Assembly: GCF_048128805.1 (NCBI RefSeq)
Contig: NC_136005.1
Coordinates: 19,990,260 to 20,054,259, forward strand
Length of the DNA stretch: 64,000 nucleotides
Origin: Centroberyx gerrardi
Taxonomy: Eukaryota > Chordata > Actinopteri > Beryciformes > Berycidae
Direction of reading: 5' to 3'
Shown: one piece after another, positions 37,201 to 49,300 of the stretch
Layout: every line of letters begins with the position of its first letter
How positions within the stretch are numbered: position 1 is the first letter of the stretch
The notes under the pieces: generated by a model
What the model saw: the letters and a program-made list of their open reading frames with translations, nothing else
The model's database searches: none
Told to the model about the DNA's origin: nothing
Position numbers and translations under genes: made by a program

Positions 37201-39055
37201 GCATTGATGCGTGTCTGTAGATTTGGCGTGTGGAAGGGGGTGAAAAAGTCCTTGTGGACCCATCCAGCTATGGACAGTTCTATGGAGGCGACTGTTACCT
37301 GGTGCTGTACAGCTACAACACAGGAGGCAGAGAGCAGCATATCATCTACACCTGGTGAGTGTTCCCTGTTGGCCACACGAGGGAGACATTGCAGGCTTTT
37401 TAGATGTGATAGTGAATGGAGAAGCTCTTGCAGTATTCCCCTCCATTTCCCCTGAAGAAGTTGACTGTATTATGTAACGGGCTTTGCTGTCCTTAGGCAG
37501 GGGCTGAAGTGCACTCAGGATGAGCTTGGCGCCTCAGCCTTCCTCACCGTCACACTGGACGAATCCATGGGAGGATGCCCTGTTCAGGTGAGACATTTAC
37601 TGCAAAAACATTATATTACACAGTTCTTGCTTCAATGCTTTATTCCTGCCATTCAAGCATCTGGAGAACCGATTCCCATCATCCCTCTCTTAATTCATTA
37701 TACATGTAGGTAAAATGCATCTTGCTGAGGTGTTTCCACTACTGTGTCTCGGCAGGTTCGTGTCACTCAGGGCCAAGAACCCCCTCATCTTGTGAGCCTG
37801 TTTAAGGGGAAGCCTATGGTCGTCCATTTGGGTGGGACATCCCGTAGTGGAGACCAGACCCAGGCTGGCAGCACACGACTCTTCCATATCCGTCAGAGCT
37901 CCACTAAAGCCACACGGGCTGTTGAGGTCAGCCTTGTTTATTAGACTGAACATGCATAAATTGATAGCTAAAGAAATCCTTATTGTGACTAGCAGTTCAA
38001 ACCATCTCTCTATCTCTCTCTTTCTCTCTCACTTATCCAGGTGGAGCCCTCTGCTGCCAATTTGAACACTAATGATGTGTTTGTGTTGAAGTCACCTAAT
38101 TCTCTGTTCCTGTGGAGGGGAGTGGGAGGCACTGAGGAGGAAATGGTCGCCGCTAAGTACGTCGCCAGCCTGCTTGGAGGAAATCCCACTGAGGTGGCTG
38201 AGTCCAAGGAGCCAGGTGAGTACTGTAAATAGAGCATTGTTTTCTAATGAGAATGGTATAAATGAATCATGCACCCTACTGTTCTTTTCGCCTTATCCGC
38301 AGCTGGTTTCTGGTCAGCATTGGGTGGAAAGAAGGAGTATCAGACCTCCAAGAGCCTGCAGAAGATGGTACAGTCTCTACGGCTGTTTGGCTGTTCAAAC
38401 AAGACCGGCAGGCTGATAGTGAGTATTTCACTTTTTATCCATTTTAATTCATTATGGGGTGGCAGTATTTGTGTTCTCTTTTCTTTTTTTTCAAAAATTG
38501 CTGTATGGAGCCAGCATGGAAACTATGTACTGCACAATATTTATCTTTAGGCAGATGAGGTGCCTGGGGATTTCACACAGATGGATTTGGCAACCGATGA
38601 CATCATGCTTCTGGACACTGGGGATCAGGTAAACCCTTGGCCTGCCATCACTTTCGATGAAGTGGTCCAGTCTCTATGTGAATTTCACTTTTATGGTTTC
38701 CTTATCCCTAAATTCCTTGCGGTTGTTTCTTCCTCCATCCCTGCTCCCACCAGATCTTCCTTTGGGTTGGCAATGACGCCAATGATGTGGAGAAAACTGG
38801 AGCAGGCAAGATTGGTAAGATGAACTAAGCTATAATTATTGATATATTGTATATAACGTCATTTTCACAGCCATTTTCATAGTCCATGTTCATGTATCAC
38901 TTCTTTTCCTTACAGCCAACGAGTATGTGGAGTCTGACCCCTCTGGTCGTCGTGGCACTCCCATTGTCACCATTAAACAAGGGGCAGAGCCGCCCACCTT
39001 CACCGGCTGGTTCCAGGCCTGGGACCCCAAGATGTGGGAAAACAGACCCTTTTGA
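34230..39055 (+). CDS. scinla: Scinderin/gelsolin-like actin-severing protein, complete, 16 coding exons, 713 aa
   Basis: Gelsolin/scinderin proteins sever, cap and nucleate actin filaments in a Ca2+- and PIP2-dependent way; in fish, scinderin-like proteins are abundant in the cornea. Coding exons: 34230-34410, 34567-34721, 35441-35602, 35734-35883, 36052-36141, 36315-36447, 36671-36759, 36904-37119, 37221-37354, 37497-37587, 37756-37926, 38041-38215, 38303-38418, 38551-38628, 38754-38814 and 38916-39055. All join in phase to 713 aa (human SCIN is 715). The start [19 protein letters not shown] matches the family start and has no signal peptide, so it is intracellular. Six gelsolin repeats are present: [19 protein letters not shown] in G1, the linker [10 protein letters not shown] and PIP2-type motif [10 protein letters not shown] (residues 131-140) in G2, [13 protein letters not shown] and [12 protein letters not shown] in G4, [10 protein letters not shown] in G5/G6. 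It ends [20 protein letters not shown]. The choice of the 'la' paralogue over 'lb' or scin is a guess. Confidence 0.9.
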
Positions 39056-39383
39056 ACGTTCAGTCACCTCAATCACATGCGTACCCACTCTCCCCGCCTG
39101 CTGTTTGCTTAGCTTTAGTGCATAATCACAGAAACACACAAAGCAGGAGCATCTGCAAGACATCTGCAAAGACACATTGCTTATCATCTGAAGTTGGACT
39201 TAGAAGCATGATCAAAGGCAATATCCTGTACCATATTGTGAGCTTGGAACTATAAGTTTCTATCTGGGTGGAGTGCAGTTCTGAAATATTGAGCGTCAAA
39301 GATTTGACAAACCATCTGGAAAAACTGTTATGTACTTTGTATCTTTTCAAATAGTGAACCCCAAAAGGTTCTATTTAAAAGAT

Positions 39384-39874
39384 AATAAACAAATAACATC
39401 ACAGAAGCATAAAGTGACATTCAAAGATCATGCATATGTGGATTTTGATTAAAAAAAAAAAAAAAAGTCAGAACCTTATAATTACAAGCTCATGATATGT
39501 AAAAAATATGGGACCAAATGTTTTTTTATATATATATATATTTGGGGAAATACTTAATCTTGAGTTTTATTTTCTTGCTTTATGCAGTAAATGATTAACT
39601 GACGAGTCTGTGCCAAAGATACAGTGAAAAAGCATAAGGACACAGTATATGGTAGCTAAACACTATACACTATGCCTCACAAGTGCAATGTGGCCTTATG
39701 ATAACTAGAGAGTTTATTTGTTATTTCATAGAAAAAATATTAGGCAAATTTGAATGCATTAATATCTGTTTGTGACATGAAGAATGTATGTTCTCAAGAC
39801 CATTTGCTCATTTCCAGACTGGATTGCAAAGCCGCATTTACTGAGAGATTCTCCATTTAAATGTTTCTAATAAA
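39384..39874 (+). terminator. Polyadenylation signals of the scinderin-like gene
   Basis: AATAAA occurs at 39384-39389 and again at 39869-39874 in the 3' UTR, so two alternative 3' ends of about 0.35 and 0.85 kb are possible. A short (TA)n run lies at about 39529-39540. Confidence 0.6.
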
Positions 39875-40123
39875 ACATTCTGCATTTTGAAAGTTATCTG
39901 TCTGATTGTGTTTTTAATTATTTTTATTCAGACATCAGCCTATGTTGCTGCTGTCATGTTTCTGACCATATTTTTCAAATTTCACAAATCACTGCAACAA
40001 TAAACATGAGTCTCATATCATTAGCCTAAGCCCTCAGTGGGTGTCAGCACCGTGCGTAGGCAACACTTGATGGTAATCATAGGCCCATGTGCACAAGGCT
40101 ATTCTGCTGAGTTGCAGAACTGC

Positions 40124-40150
40124 GGATTAAGGAGAAGGGTTTTAAAAGAG
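40124..40150 (+). promoter_or_regulatory. CRX/OTX-type site and TATA-like box upstream of the rdh8-like gene
   Basis: GGATTA at 40124-40129 is the core of the CRX/OTX homeodomain site found in photoreceptor promoters. A TATA-like ttttaaaag lies at 40140-40149. The start codon follows about 80 bases later, so the spacing fits a compact photoreceptor promoter. A six-base site occurs often by chance. Confidence 0.35.
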
Positions 40151-40230
40151 CCTCCATGTCTTGTACCGCCTCCTTATGTTCGCTCTCATTCCCTGCTGCT
40201 GGAGTTGTGAGACAAACACCATCAGACACG

Positions 40231-42541
40231 ATGAGCCAGAAGGTAGTACTCATCACAGGCTGTTCCTCTGGGATCGGCCTAGCCTTGGCTGTCCACATTG
40301 CAAAGGATGAGAAGAAGAGGTTCATGGGTAAATTAATCACTTTTTAATACGTCTACACTTGCCATGACAGACGACTGTGTTTCTTTGAAATTGTTTGATG
40401 TGCAAATAGACTGTAAAGAATCAAAAGAACTGAAGGAAAGTTAAATTCTTTGAGGTATACCTGATTAAACATTTATTAAATAGCGGCAACTGTAGTATCT
40501 GCATGGCACATGTATCAGACTGGTATGAAAACAGATTTGGTTTTGTCAGTATCATTAGAAGAAACCGCTACTGGTACAACTGTATTGTGTATGTTGTGCC
40601 TTGCAGTGTATGCCACCATGAGGAACCTGAGCAGGGGCGAGGCGCTGGTGGAGGCAGCGGGTCGGACGCTGGGCAGGACCATGGAAATCAAACAGCTGGA
40701 CGTGTGCGATGAGAACTCCATCAAAGCCTGTGTGGACAGCCTGCCTCAGCGCAGAGTGGACATTCTCAGTAAGTCACAGCCACCTGGTTAGAAAGAGAGA
40801 TCCAACAATTATTTTCACCAGTATTGTTTATACCAATATGCATTTTCTCAGTTCATTGCAATTTGGCCTGAATAACGTTTTCCCGGACTGTGATGTAACA
40901 CTGGTCTCTCCTTGCTATTCCTCTCATAGTAAGTAATGCTGGGACGGGTCTGATTGGACCCATCGAGTGTCAGTCTATAGATGAGATGAAGGCTGTCATA
41001 GATACCAACTTCTTTGGACTAGTGCGGTTGCTTAAGGAGGTCCTTCCCGATATGAAGAGGAGGAAGAAAGGCCACATTGTTTGCATCAGCAGTGTCATGG
41101 GCATCCAGGGTGAGGAAGGATACTTCTTTTCATGAGAACATTTAATTACGGTTACAAAACAGAGGCTTAAAAACATTTTGTTCTGTTTTGCAGGAATTTT
41201 ATTCAATGACGTCTATGCAGCATCCAAGTTTGCTGTGGAAGGTTTCTGTGAAAGCTTAGCAGTACAAGCCCTGAGGTTTAATCTGAAGTAAGAGACTGAC
41301 TTCTTTCATGCTGCTTCTGGACTATATGGGGACAGCATGTGCTCGTTTCATTTTGGTCTCTCGGTGAGACATAAATTGGTCTCATGAGACTGGGATCAGT
41401 AAAGGAAAGATAATGCATCCTGGAGCAATATTCCCCTCTGGGGGCAACAGAATGCAACACTTGTCCAAGTCACTAACATCAGCACACTCAGACTGCAATA
41501 TCCCAACACTGTTTCATGCCAAGTGGGGAAAAAAGTGCCATCCTCAGTATGTCATAGCAATAACAACCACATCACACCCATGTTTCGGGCAAGTCCTAAC
41601 ACATTTGAGCTAGAATATTATGTAAGAGAATAGCTCCACTGGGTGGTTTCATCTAAAATGTGAGCAACAGAATAGGGGCAAATTTAAAAACAAAATGTAC
41701 CACTACAGTATTGAAGGTCAAGCAAAAATCTCTGTAGCATTTTGTTTTGTTTCTAACCAAGACAGTATACTACTTTCTTCAGTTTCCTGGGGAGAGGGAT
41801 GTGATTATACTCATGTTGTGCTTCTCCTCCTTTTGTTGCCTCAGTATCAGCCTGATCGAGCCAGGCCCGGTGATAACAGAGTTTGAGCGCAAGGTCTACG
41901 AAGAGGCCTTGAAGACTGATCTCAGCAAAGCCGACAAAGTGACCGCTGACATGTTCACTAACATCTACCTGAAGAACTACAAACAAATCTTTGAAACCCT
42001 TGGTCAGACCGCTGAGGATATAGCAGAGGTACAGGACTGCTCACCCACAAAACATGCTGAACTCTCACTTTGTCTTTAACACAAGAAAATTGCCACCGAG
42101 ACAAATTCATGTACATTTATTGCACCTGGTGAATAGCAATTCTGATTCTGAAATATGTTACTGTCATGTCTGGATTTCAGTCAAGTAAGTACAATATGGT
42201 TTGTGATTGTTTTCTTTTTTTTCTCCTAGCATACTCACAAAATCATCACCATGAAGAATCCCCCATTCCGCCACCAGACCAACACGCTGTACACTCCCAT
42301 GACCACCCTCAAATATGCTGACCCTGATGGTGACCTGCCCATCGAAACCTTTTACAAAATGGTGTTTGAACATGACAAGGTCTTCAATGCCAGTCTGAAC
42401 TTCCTCAAAATGCTGCGCTGGAGAAGTAACAAGAGCTTTACCTTGGACAAGGATAAGGATAAGGAAAAGGATAAGGAAAAGGATAAGGAAAAGGATAAGG
42501 ATAAGGAAAAGGAAAAGGAAAAGGAAAATGACAAGTCGTAG
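40231..42541 (+). CDS. rdh8: Retinol dehydrogenase 8-like short-chain dehydrogenase, complete, 6 exons, 342 aa
   Basis: RDH8 reduces all-trans-retinal to retinol with NADPH in photoreceptor outer segments; the close relative HSD17B1 acts on oestrogens. Exons: 40231-40327, 40607-40768, 40930-41109, 41194-41287, 41845-42028 and 42230-42541, all in phase. Classical SDR motifs are intact: cofactor loop TGCSSGIG (residues 9-16), NAG at 89-91 (preceded by Ser), catalytic Ser141 in CISSVMG, and Tyr154/Lys158 in DVYAASKF. The segment [12 protein letters not shown] and the C-terminal phrase [15 protein letters not shown] follow RDH8. The last 35 or so residues are an Asp/Lys/Glu tail ([18 protein letters not shown] type) coded by a purine-rich minisatellite at 42446-42530, about 30 residues beyond human RDH8 (311 aa). 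Substrate is inferred from family; an HSD17B1-like role is less likely but not excluded. Which fish rdh8 paralogue this is cannot be told. Confidence 0.88.
42446..42530 (+). repeat. Coding minisatellite (aaggataaggaa units) at the rdh8-like 3' end
   Basis: Twelve-base units of the aaggataaggaa type, and six-base derivatives, are repeated about seven times in frame, encoding alternating Lys-Asp and Lys-Glu. Such a tract probably varies in length between individuals. Confidence 0.9.
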
Positions 42542-44074
42542 AATTCACCTAACATCTTTTCATTTTACATAGCAAACTTCCTTTATTCAACTTGATATAG
42601 TCTCTTTATGTTTTGTGATATACATTATTCTCTGTATAGTTTGCCAATGCTTCTGCAATTTTCCATTATTTTATTTTTAGCTTTCAGAATTCTTTGATGT
42701 GAATGCTCAAGAGATGATTATTGTGAACGGATGAAAGATGAAATGCCATGAATGGATTTTCAAGGGATGACAGTAGAAGCATGCAGTCTCCTTTTTGAGG
42801 AGTCTATGAGCTTCTGCTGGAGCTTTTAAACCGTACTATATGGTATTCATCAGACCCCTTACCTCTCTTAACTCTTTAAGCCTCCAAAGCCCTACATTAC
42901 ACCATTATGAGCAGTCAGCAAAACTGTGAAGGGCATAGACAAAGTCGGTGCAGATGTGAGCTTATGTTAATTTGAGAAACATTTTTGAAATAAATTATGA
43001 TAGTTCAGACGGGATGTACCACCTAATGGAGGGCCAATGTGTGTGTTTTTAAGTTCTTTTCTGAAACAGATTTTTTTTTTTTTATTATTAAATTAGTTTA
43101 TTAATTCTTACACAACACGTTCTTACACAACGTTCCTTGCACTGACTTATTGTATTTAAGCACTGGATTATGTATTTACACATGCCTAATCTGGGATTCA
43201 GCCTTCTGCTTAAAGTATATGGCCTCACATCACGTGGACTTTTATTTGAGACGATGTTCATCATAATGTTATTGGGTTATTGTTTTGTTTTAGATCGAAT
43301 AAATGATAGAATAGAATATAATAGAAGACATCTTTTGTAATGCTCAAAGTGGGCAGTAGATGGCGGTACCCAACACGTAGCAGACAACACACGTCTCTAA
43401 ACGAATAATATATCCGGCTCTTTGTTTGACGTTGTATCCGGACAAATTTCAGCTAATGTTGCCCAGAATAGAACGTTATAAATGAATTAGTAAGGCTATC
43501 TGACATGTTTGGCTCATCCGGTCGATATTAGAAAGAATAACCTGCCGTGCTGTGGCGACTTTATTCTGATCGGCGTCTCTGACCGTCCAAATATATGCAG
43601 AGTTGATTGTTAGCAGCCTAGCCATGTTCTCAAACGCCGCTTCCCCTCGTCTTCAGGGTTGTGGGTGGCTCGCTTGCGACAGGCACCACAGCCACTAGCT
43701 AGCTTGTTAGCTAGCTAGCCTAGCATTTTTCCAGTATTCCCTTTTCCATGTTCTCTTCTTTGTGCTTTAACGTTGCCTGGACCATTTTTTGTCACATTCC
43801 GCGTAGCAACAGACAGAAGAAGCTGCTCCTCGTTTGTTTTAACAGTTAGAACTAGCTTAGTTAGCTAACTAGCCAGCCAGCTAACTTTGAAGAAACGTCT
43901 TGCTACTTAGCTAATTTAGATAGCTAATTTGCTGTTGACGCTGTCTTGCTCCGTGTTGCACACATTAACTTTACAGAGAGAGCGCCCTGCCAACGCAGGC
44001 TAACTTCTTACACAAGCTCAGCCGTGAACCTGAGCTCTTATATTTCGGAGTTTGTTGTCAAATTGCCTGCCACG
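42542..44074. other. rdh8-like 3' UTR and dr1 promoter/5' UTR
   Basis: Poly(A) signals AATAAA lie at 42989-42994 and 43298-43303. From about 43340 the sequence becomes richer in CpG and leads into dr1. It contains clusters of tagctagc/gctagctagc palindromes at about 43695-43722 and 43855-43925, and no TATA box. No other gene was seen. Confidence 0.55.
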
Positions 44075-44936
44075 ATGGCTTCTTCTTCTGGAAACGATGA
44101 CGACCTCACCATTCCCAGGGCAGCTATCAACAAGATGATAAAAGAAACCCTTCCCAATGTACGAGTGGCCAACGACGCGAGGGAGCTTGTGGTGAACTGT
44201 TGCACAGAGTTCATACACCTCATATCCTCAGAGGCCAATGAAATATGCAACAAGTCCGAAAAGAAGACCATATCTCCTGAGCATGTTATCAATGGTGAGT
44301 TCTTGTTTTCATGTTTCCCTCTGTGTTCTTCCAACTGCTGCCATCGTGTATTGATGAACACAGGGGGGTGTGTCCCTTTCCTTGTCATGCGTGTCTTGGC
44401 TGAAGTTTCACATCAGAGAGTGATAGTTTTGCTTTTGCCTCCTACTTTCTATTTTCCAGCGCTTGAGAGCCTTGGTTTTGCATCATACATCACAGAGGTG
44501 AAAGATGTCCTGCAGGAGTGTAAAACTGTAGCGCTGAAGAGGAGGAAGGCAAGCTCTCGACTGGAGAATCTGGGCATTCCAGAGGAAGAGCTCCTCAGAC
44601 AGCAACAGGAATTGTTTGCGAAGGTACGATCTGAAACTAAGTATTTATGTTGTGAACATCACATAGTATCGTTCTCAACCGGTGCAGCTGTTGTTACTGT
44701 CAGCATATGATCCTTTCCAATTGCCTAATGAGCTCTTCATTTGTCTTCTTATATTCTGTGACTCTGATGGTTTGATTGTGTTTCCACAGGCGCGCCAGCA
44801 GCAGGCGGAGCTGGCCCAGCAGGAGTGGTTGCAGATGCAGCAGGCTGCCCAGCAGGCACAGATGGCAGCAGCATCTGCCAGTGCTGCCCAACAGGCTGGT
44901 TCCTCCCAGGATGAAGATGAGGAGGACGACATGTGA
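44075..44936 (+). CDS. dr1: Down-regulator of transcription 1 (NC2 beta), complete, 3 exons, 176 aa
   Basis: NC2 beta pairs with DRAP1 (NC2 alpha) through a histone fold, binds TBP on promoter DNA and blocks TFIIA/TFIIB entry; it is also an ATAC complex subunit. Exons: 44075-44294, 44460-44623 and 44790-44936, in phase, 176 codons plus TGA, the same length as human DR1. The protein begins MASSSGNDDDLTIPRAAINK. The H2B-like histone fold follows (about residues 12-78), containing ETLPNVRVANDARELVVNCC and SEANEICNKSEKKTISPEHV. Next come VALKRRKASSRLENLGIPEE, the Q/A-rich helix (QQAELAQQEWLQMQQAAQQA) and an acidic end, DEDEEDDM. The frame stays open upstream to an ATG at 43946. I chose 44075 because it matches the conserved vertebrate N-terminus and has a G at +4. 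Confidence 0.97.
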
Positions 44937-46332
44937 TCCCAGGACACCATTAAACCTGTCTGAATCCCTCCCTTGGACAGTGTTGGCACAAATCGCCCAG
45001 TACTGTCAATGGCAGAGACCTGAGATGTCTTTTGACAACTGGCGTACATCAGTCCAACTTCAAAAATGCACATCGGCATGGACAGTTTCAAAGATGGGGG
45101 GGGGGGGGGGGGGGATTTCTAGATAGCCACATGTCTGGAAACAAGTATCTGAAAAGACAACTATTTGGATTAAGACGCTGTTATGAAGTTTTTGATTCAT
45201 CTCATCTTTCCCCTTTTTTTTCCGGTTGCTTATGTTCAATTTTGTCTTGACATTGTTATGTTGTGAGTGATTTGTAGATTTAGAGATGAATTGTGGATAC
45301 ACTGAAGACAGATGGTGGTCAGGACATGTCAGTGATTTTGGCTAAAACACAGCAAGTGTTCACCTCTTCAGGTACTGCCCCTTTAGCTAAATTTTGTTAT
45401 CCGTTGTACTAGATAACATTTGGTGGCTTAGGAGAACGGCTCTAGAATTATTTCGGAGCAACTGATTCCTCCTTTCTTGTTGTCCTTTTTTGACAGTAAT
45501 TTTTACAGAAAAGGTTTCCTTTTACCCTCCTCTTGATATATTTGTTTAACAGAGGATCATTTGAGGGGTTGTGAATATGTATTTGAATTTTTTTTGTTAA
45601 ATAGAAAATGAAATGGACGTTTTGTTTTATTTTAGCTCGGTCATACAGTTTATGATGCATTTTCTTTTCATACTTTCAACCACAGTATTGCTAATTAACT
45701 ACACCTTTCAGAATCTGAATATTTTTGACTCATAGAACCAAAGATAGAGGATAGACTAACACCCCTGAGTTTGTGGTTTTCTAAGGTGTAGGTGCTATGT
45801 GATGCTTGGTTGCTGATTGCATCCAAGATAATATACACAATGTTATGGATGAACTATCACTTTGTAAAATGCTTTGATATCCTGGCTGAATTTGTTATTT
45901 CCCCTCCTCCGGCGCAGTATCAAACATTTGCATTGTGACTGTGGTAAATCCTCAGTGTAAAGATAAGTAAACTAGTTGTGATACACATTCACTTGCCTAC
46001 TACAGAGTTGTATTCTTTAAGCAATAAAGGAAACATGTTTTATAGACAAATATTTTCTCATTGTGTTCTTTTGATTATTAAACAGCAACCATCACTATTT
46101 GCTCTTTTAATAATTCTTCTAAAAGATGATGGTTAGATACACACTGTGATGAAAACACCTGACGTCCCTTCAACTGCGGGATACTATTTTTGGATGTCTG
46201 ATGTTATGAAACGTCTTGTCTCGGATACCTGTCGGCAAGTAGTCCAGCTGCAGAGGAGCAGTTTGTCTGTCTGTTGGACCAGTCGCATAATCGTCTAGTC
46301 GTGTACGTCATTTTCCCCAAATATCTTTTGAG
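44937..46332. other. dr1 3' UTR and wls-like promoter region
   Basis: A long dr1 3' UTR with a 19-base G run at 45096-45114 and a poly(A) signal AATAAA at 46023-46028. The next gene begins at 46333. No additional exon or RNA gene seen. Confidence 0.65.
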
Positions 46333-49300
46333 ATGTCTGGAGCAATCATCGAGAACATGAGCACGAAGAAATTGGTTGTATTCGGTTTTATTATACTTAC
46401 TTTCCAAGTGCTGTCAGTTTTGGTCGGAGGATTAATTGGTAAGTAATCAGATTTTCATCCTTGTTAAATTGCTCTAATTGGAAATGGTTTATTGACGCCG
46501 TCAAGACAAGCGCACTAATACGGTCCATGCGTAAAAAGCGCACCGAAATAACTGCGCGCGTCGGTTTCTTTGAACCAGCCTAACTAATTAGCATCTGAGC
46601 GAGATCATTAGAACGCATCTTTATTCTACTAATATTGAATGATACTTTATTCAAACAATACACCTCTATTCCACTATTATTTCTCTTTGTTAGCTCCCAG
46701 TCCCACCAGCGCCATTCACTACTTGGCCACCAAATGTGTCGCTCGCCACAGAGCGGGCGGCTGGCTCATGCCATGGGGATCAAACCGGTGTCAGAAGATT
46801 TACAATTTCGATGACGCTCTGGCGAAAACTCTTGATGCCAACGACATAGTTTTTGCTGTCCATGTCCCGCTGCCCAACAAGGAGATGAGCCCCTGGTTTC
46901 AGTTTATGCTGGTTGTACTACAGTTTGACATTGCCTTCAAAATGATCAATCAGATTGGTAAGAGGTGTGTCTTTGGGTGTCAGTTACACTGGTTCTTGTG
47001 GTGGATAACAAATGATAAATGTAACCATATGCTCTTTCTGTGTAGAAGAAGGTGTTATCATCACTATTGATGCTGGTTTGGCATACAGAGATGACGTGTT
47101 ATCTAACTGGACCACAACATTTCACTCTGTGGAGCAACGACCACTCAGGTGTATGTTTTCAATCCCCAAGGTAAACCTTTTCATCTGAATGCATAGACCA
47201 AATATATAGACCAATAATCAATCTAATTTAATTTGTTTATGCCCTGTAACATGCAACAGTCCATGATTTTTGCAGACATTTGAAAATGAAGGACGCTTTT
47301 ATGACTGCGACCCCATACCGTTTATAGAGCTTGGGAGTGTGGCCCACAAATATTACCTCATTAACCTGCGCCTGCCAGTAAATGATACAATGAATGTTGG
47401 CATTGGAGAAATAAAGGACATCCATGTAGTGGTGAGTTTTATAGTCTAATTTGACTGCTCATATGTGTTTTGATTGCAGTAGAGACTGTGTCCCATACAA
47501 ATATGTAATGTCTCCCTTCTCCAAGGGCATCCACCAGAACGGAGGCTTCACTAAAGTGTGGATCAGCATGAAGACTGTCTTCAGTCCCTGGATATTTGCA
47601 GCAACAGCCTGGTACTGGGGGAGAATCAGCCTCATGACGAGACCACCGGTCCTGCTGGAAAAGTAGGAGCCAATTAGGGGAGAGTGGCTACATACAGGGA
47701 ATGCTTTGTCTTATAGTGACACATTGCGATGCCAAAGCCAATGTTTTTTTTTGTCTACAAAATGACATACTATTGAAAAAGGTAACAGTATCAAAGGTAC
47801 AATCCCTACATCTGTTTTGGCTCTACATACTGTATTTTGTTGCTGACTGTATACATAGAGGAAAATGCTCTCATCCTTTTTCCAAGGGGAAGTGAAGTTA
47901 TACAACCTCAGCTCCTCTGTCTTCAATTCAAGCGCTGAGTGCATCCTCTTTGGCTCTGTTAGCCTCTCAATGAGAATTTAAAGCCATAGGTGAAATCTGT
48001 CATATGTTAAGAGGTACACAGAGCCTCAGGGTGGCGTGTGGAAAGCAGGAGAGAGGAAAGATGCTTGATCTAAAGTGCTTGATTGGCCTGGTAGAAACAG
48101 GTTAATAACCCGCCTGCAGCATAAAGGCATTTGTCTTTTAAGAGCAAATGCAACTCCTTCTTCTCTGTAGAGCACTAGTTCCACTGTCTGCCTTGTGTAG
48201 AGTGATATTCGCCCTGGGTATCTCCATGACCTTCCTGAACGTGCCGGTAGAATGGCTCTCCATGGGGTTTGAGTGGACGTGGATGCTGCTGTTTGAAGAT
48301 GTGCAGCGGGGCGTCTTCTACTCCACACTCTTCTGTTTCTGGATCATCTTCTGTGGCGAACACCTCATGGTTAGCATCTTGTACTTTCTCTTTTGTCCTG
48401 ATGCTGCATGCCTTCACAATATCTATACCATTTACGTTCTTTCCGCGATCAATCATTCAGGACCAAAGTCAGAGGAATCAGCTCTCAGCTTACTGGTGGC
48501 AGGTTGGGCTAGTGGTGTTTGGCTCGTCTCTTCTCCTCATATTTGACCTCAGTGAGAGGTAATGACTTTTGATTAAGTCTTATTTGTATTTCTATGTACC
48601 ACCATTGTATGTATTCATCTATGTCCTTAATTTCTTACTTAAGGGGTGGTCATCTGAGTAACCCTTTTCACAGTGTTTGGGCATCCGCTTTCGGGACGAA
48701 GGTTGCAGTATCCTTCAGATATTCATTTTGCATTGTAAAAGTCTGCTTTTGCTTTATAGGAACATGTATGTGTGTCTCTCAGGCCTCCCTCAGTGTGAGC
48801 CACGCTTTCTCCTTGACCGCCTCCACAGATTACCTTCATTATTGTGGCAGCGATTTCTGTTTGCCTGTACTTCCTTTCCCTGTGCCGTATGGTGGGTTCT
48901 GTGTTCAGGAACATTGGCGGGAAAATGCAGCAGCTGCCTGCAATGCCACAGGCTAGGAGACTGCGCTATAAGGTTTTGTTTGTTTTGGTCACTTGTGCAC
49001 ATATGTAGTTAAATTCTTACTGACAAATTGTTAAGATCTGAATCAAAAATGTTACTGAAAATCGTTTTGGCAGGGTATAATCTTCAGGTTCAAGTTTTTG
49101 ATGCTGGTAACTCTAGCATGTGCAGCCATGACTGTCATCTTCTTCATCATAACTCAGGTGAGAATAACCGTTTATGATCAACATGCAAGCGATAACTGCT
49201 TGTTGACTGATCAGTAGTATATTATTATTTACTATTTCGTCATGATTATAGCCTCCTAAAATCATTCCTGCTGATGTCCTGCTATTTCAGGTCAGTGAAG

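Noticed and set aside
43697-43722. Clustered gctagctagc palindromes in the dr1 leader
   Set aside because: Short AT/GC palindromes of this kind are common in fish 5' regions and no known factor or structure is indicated.
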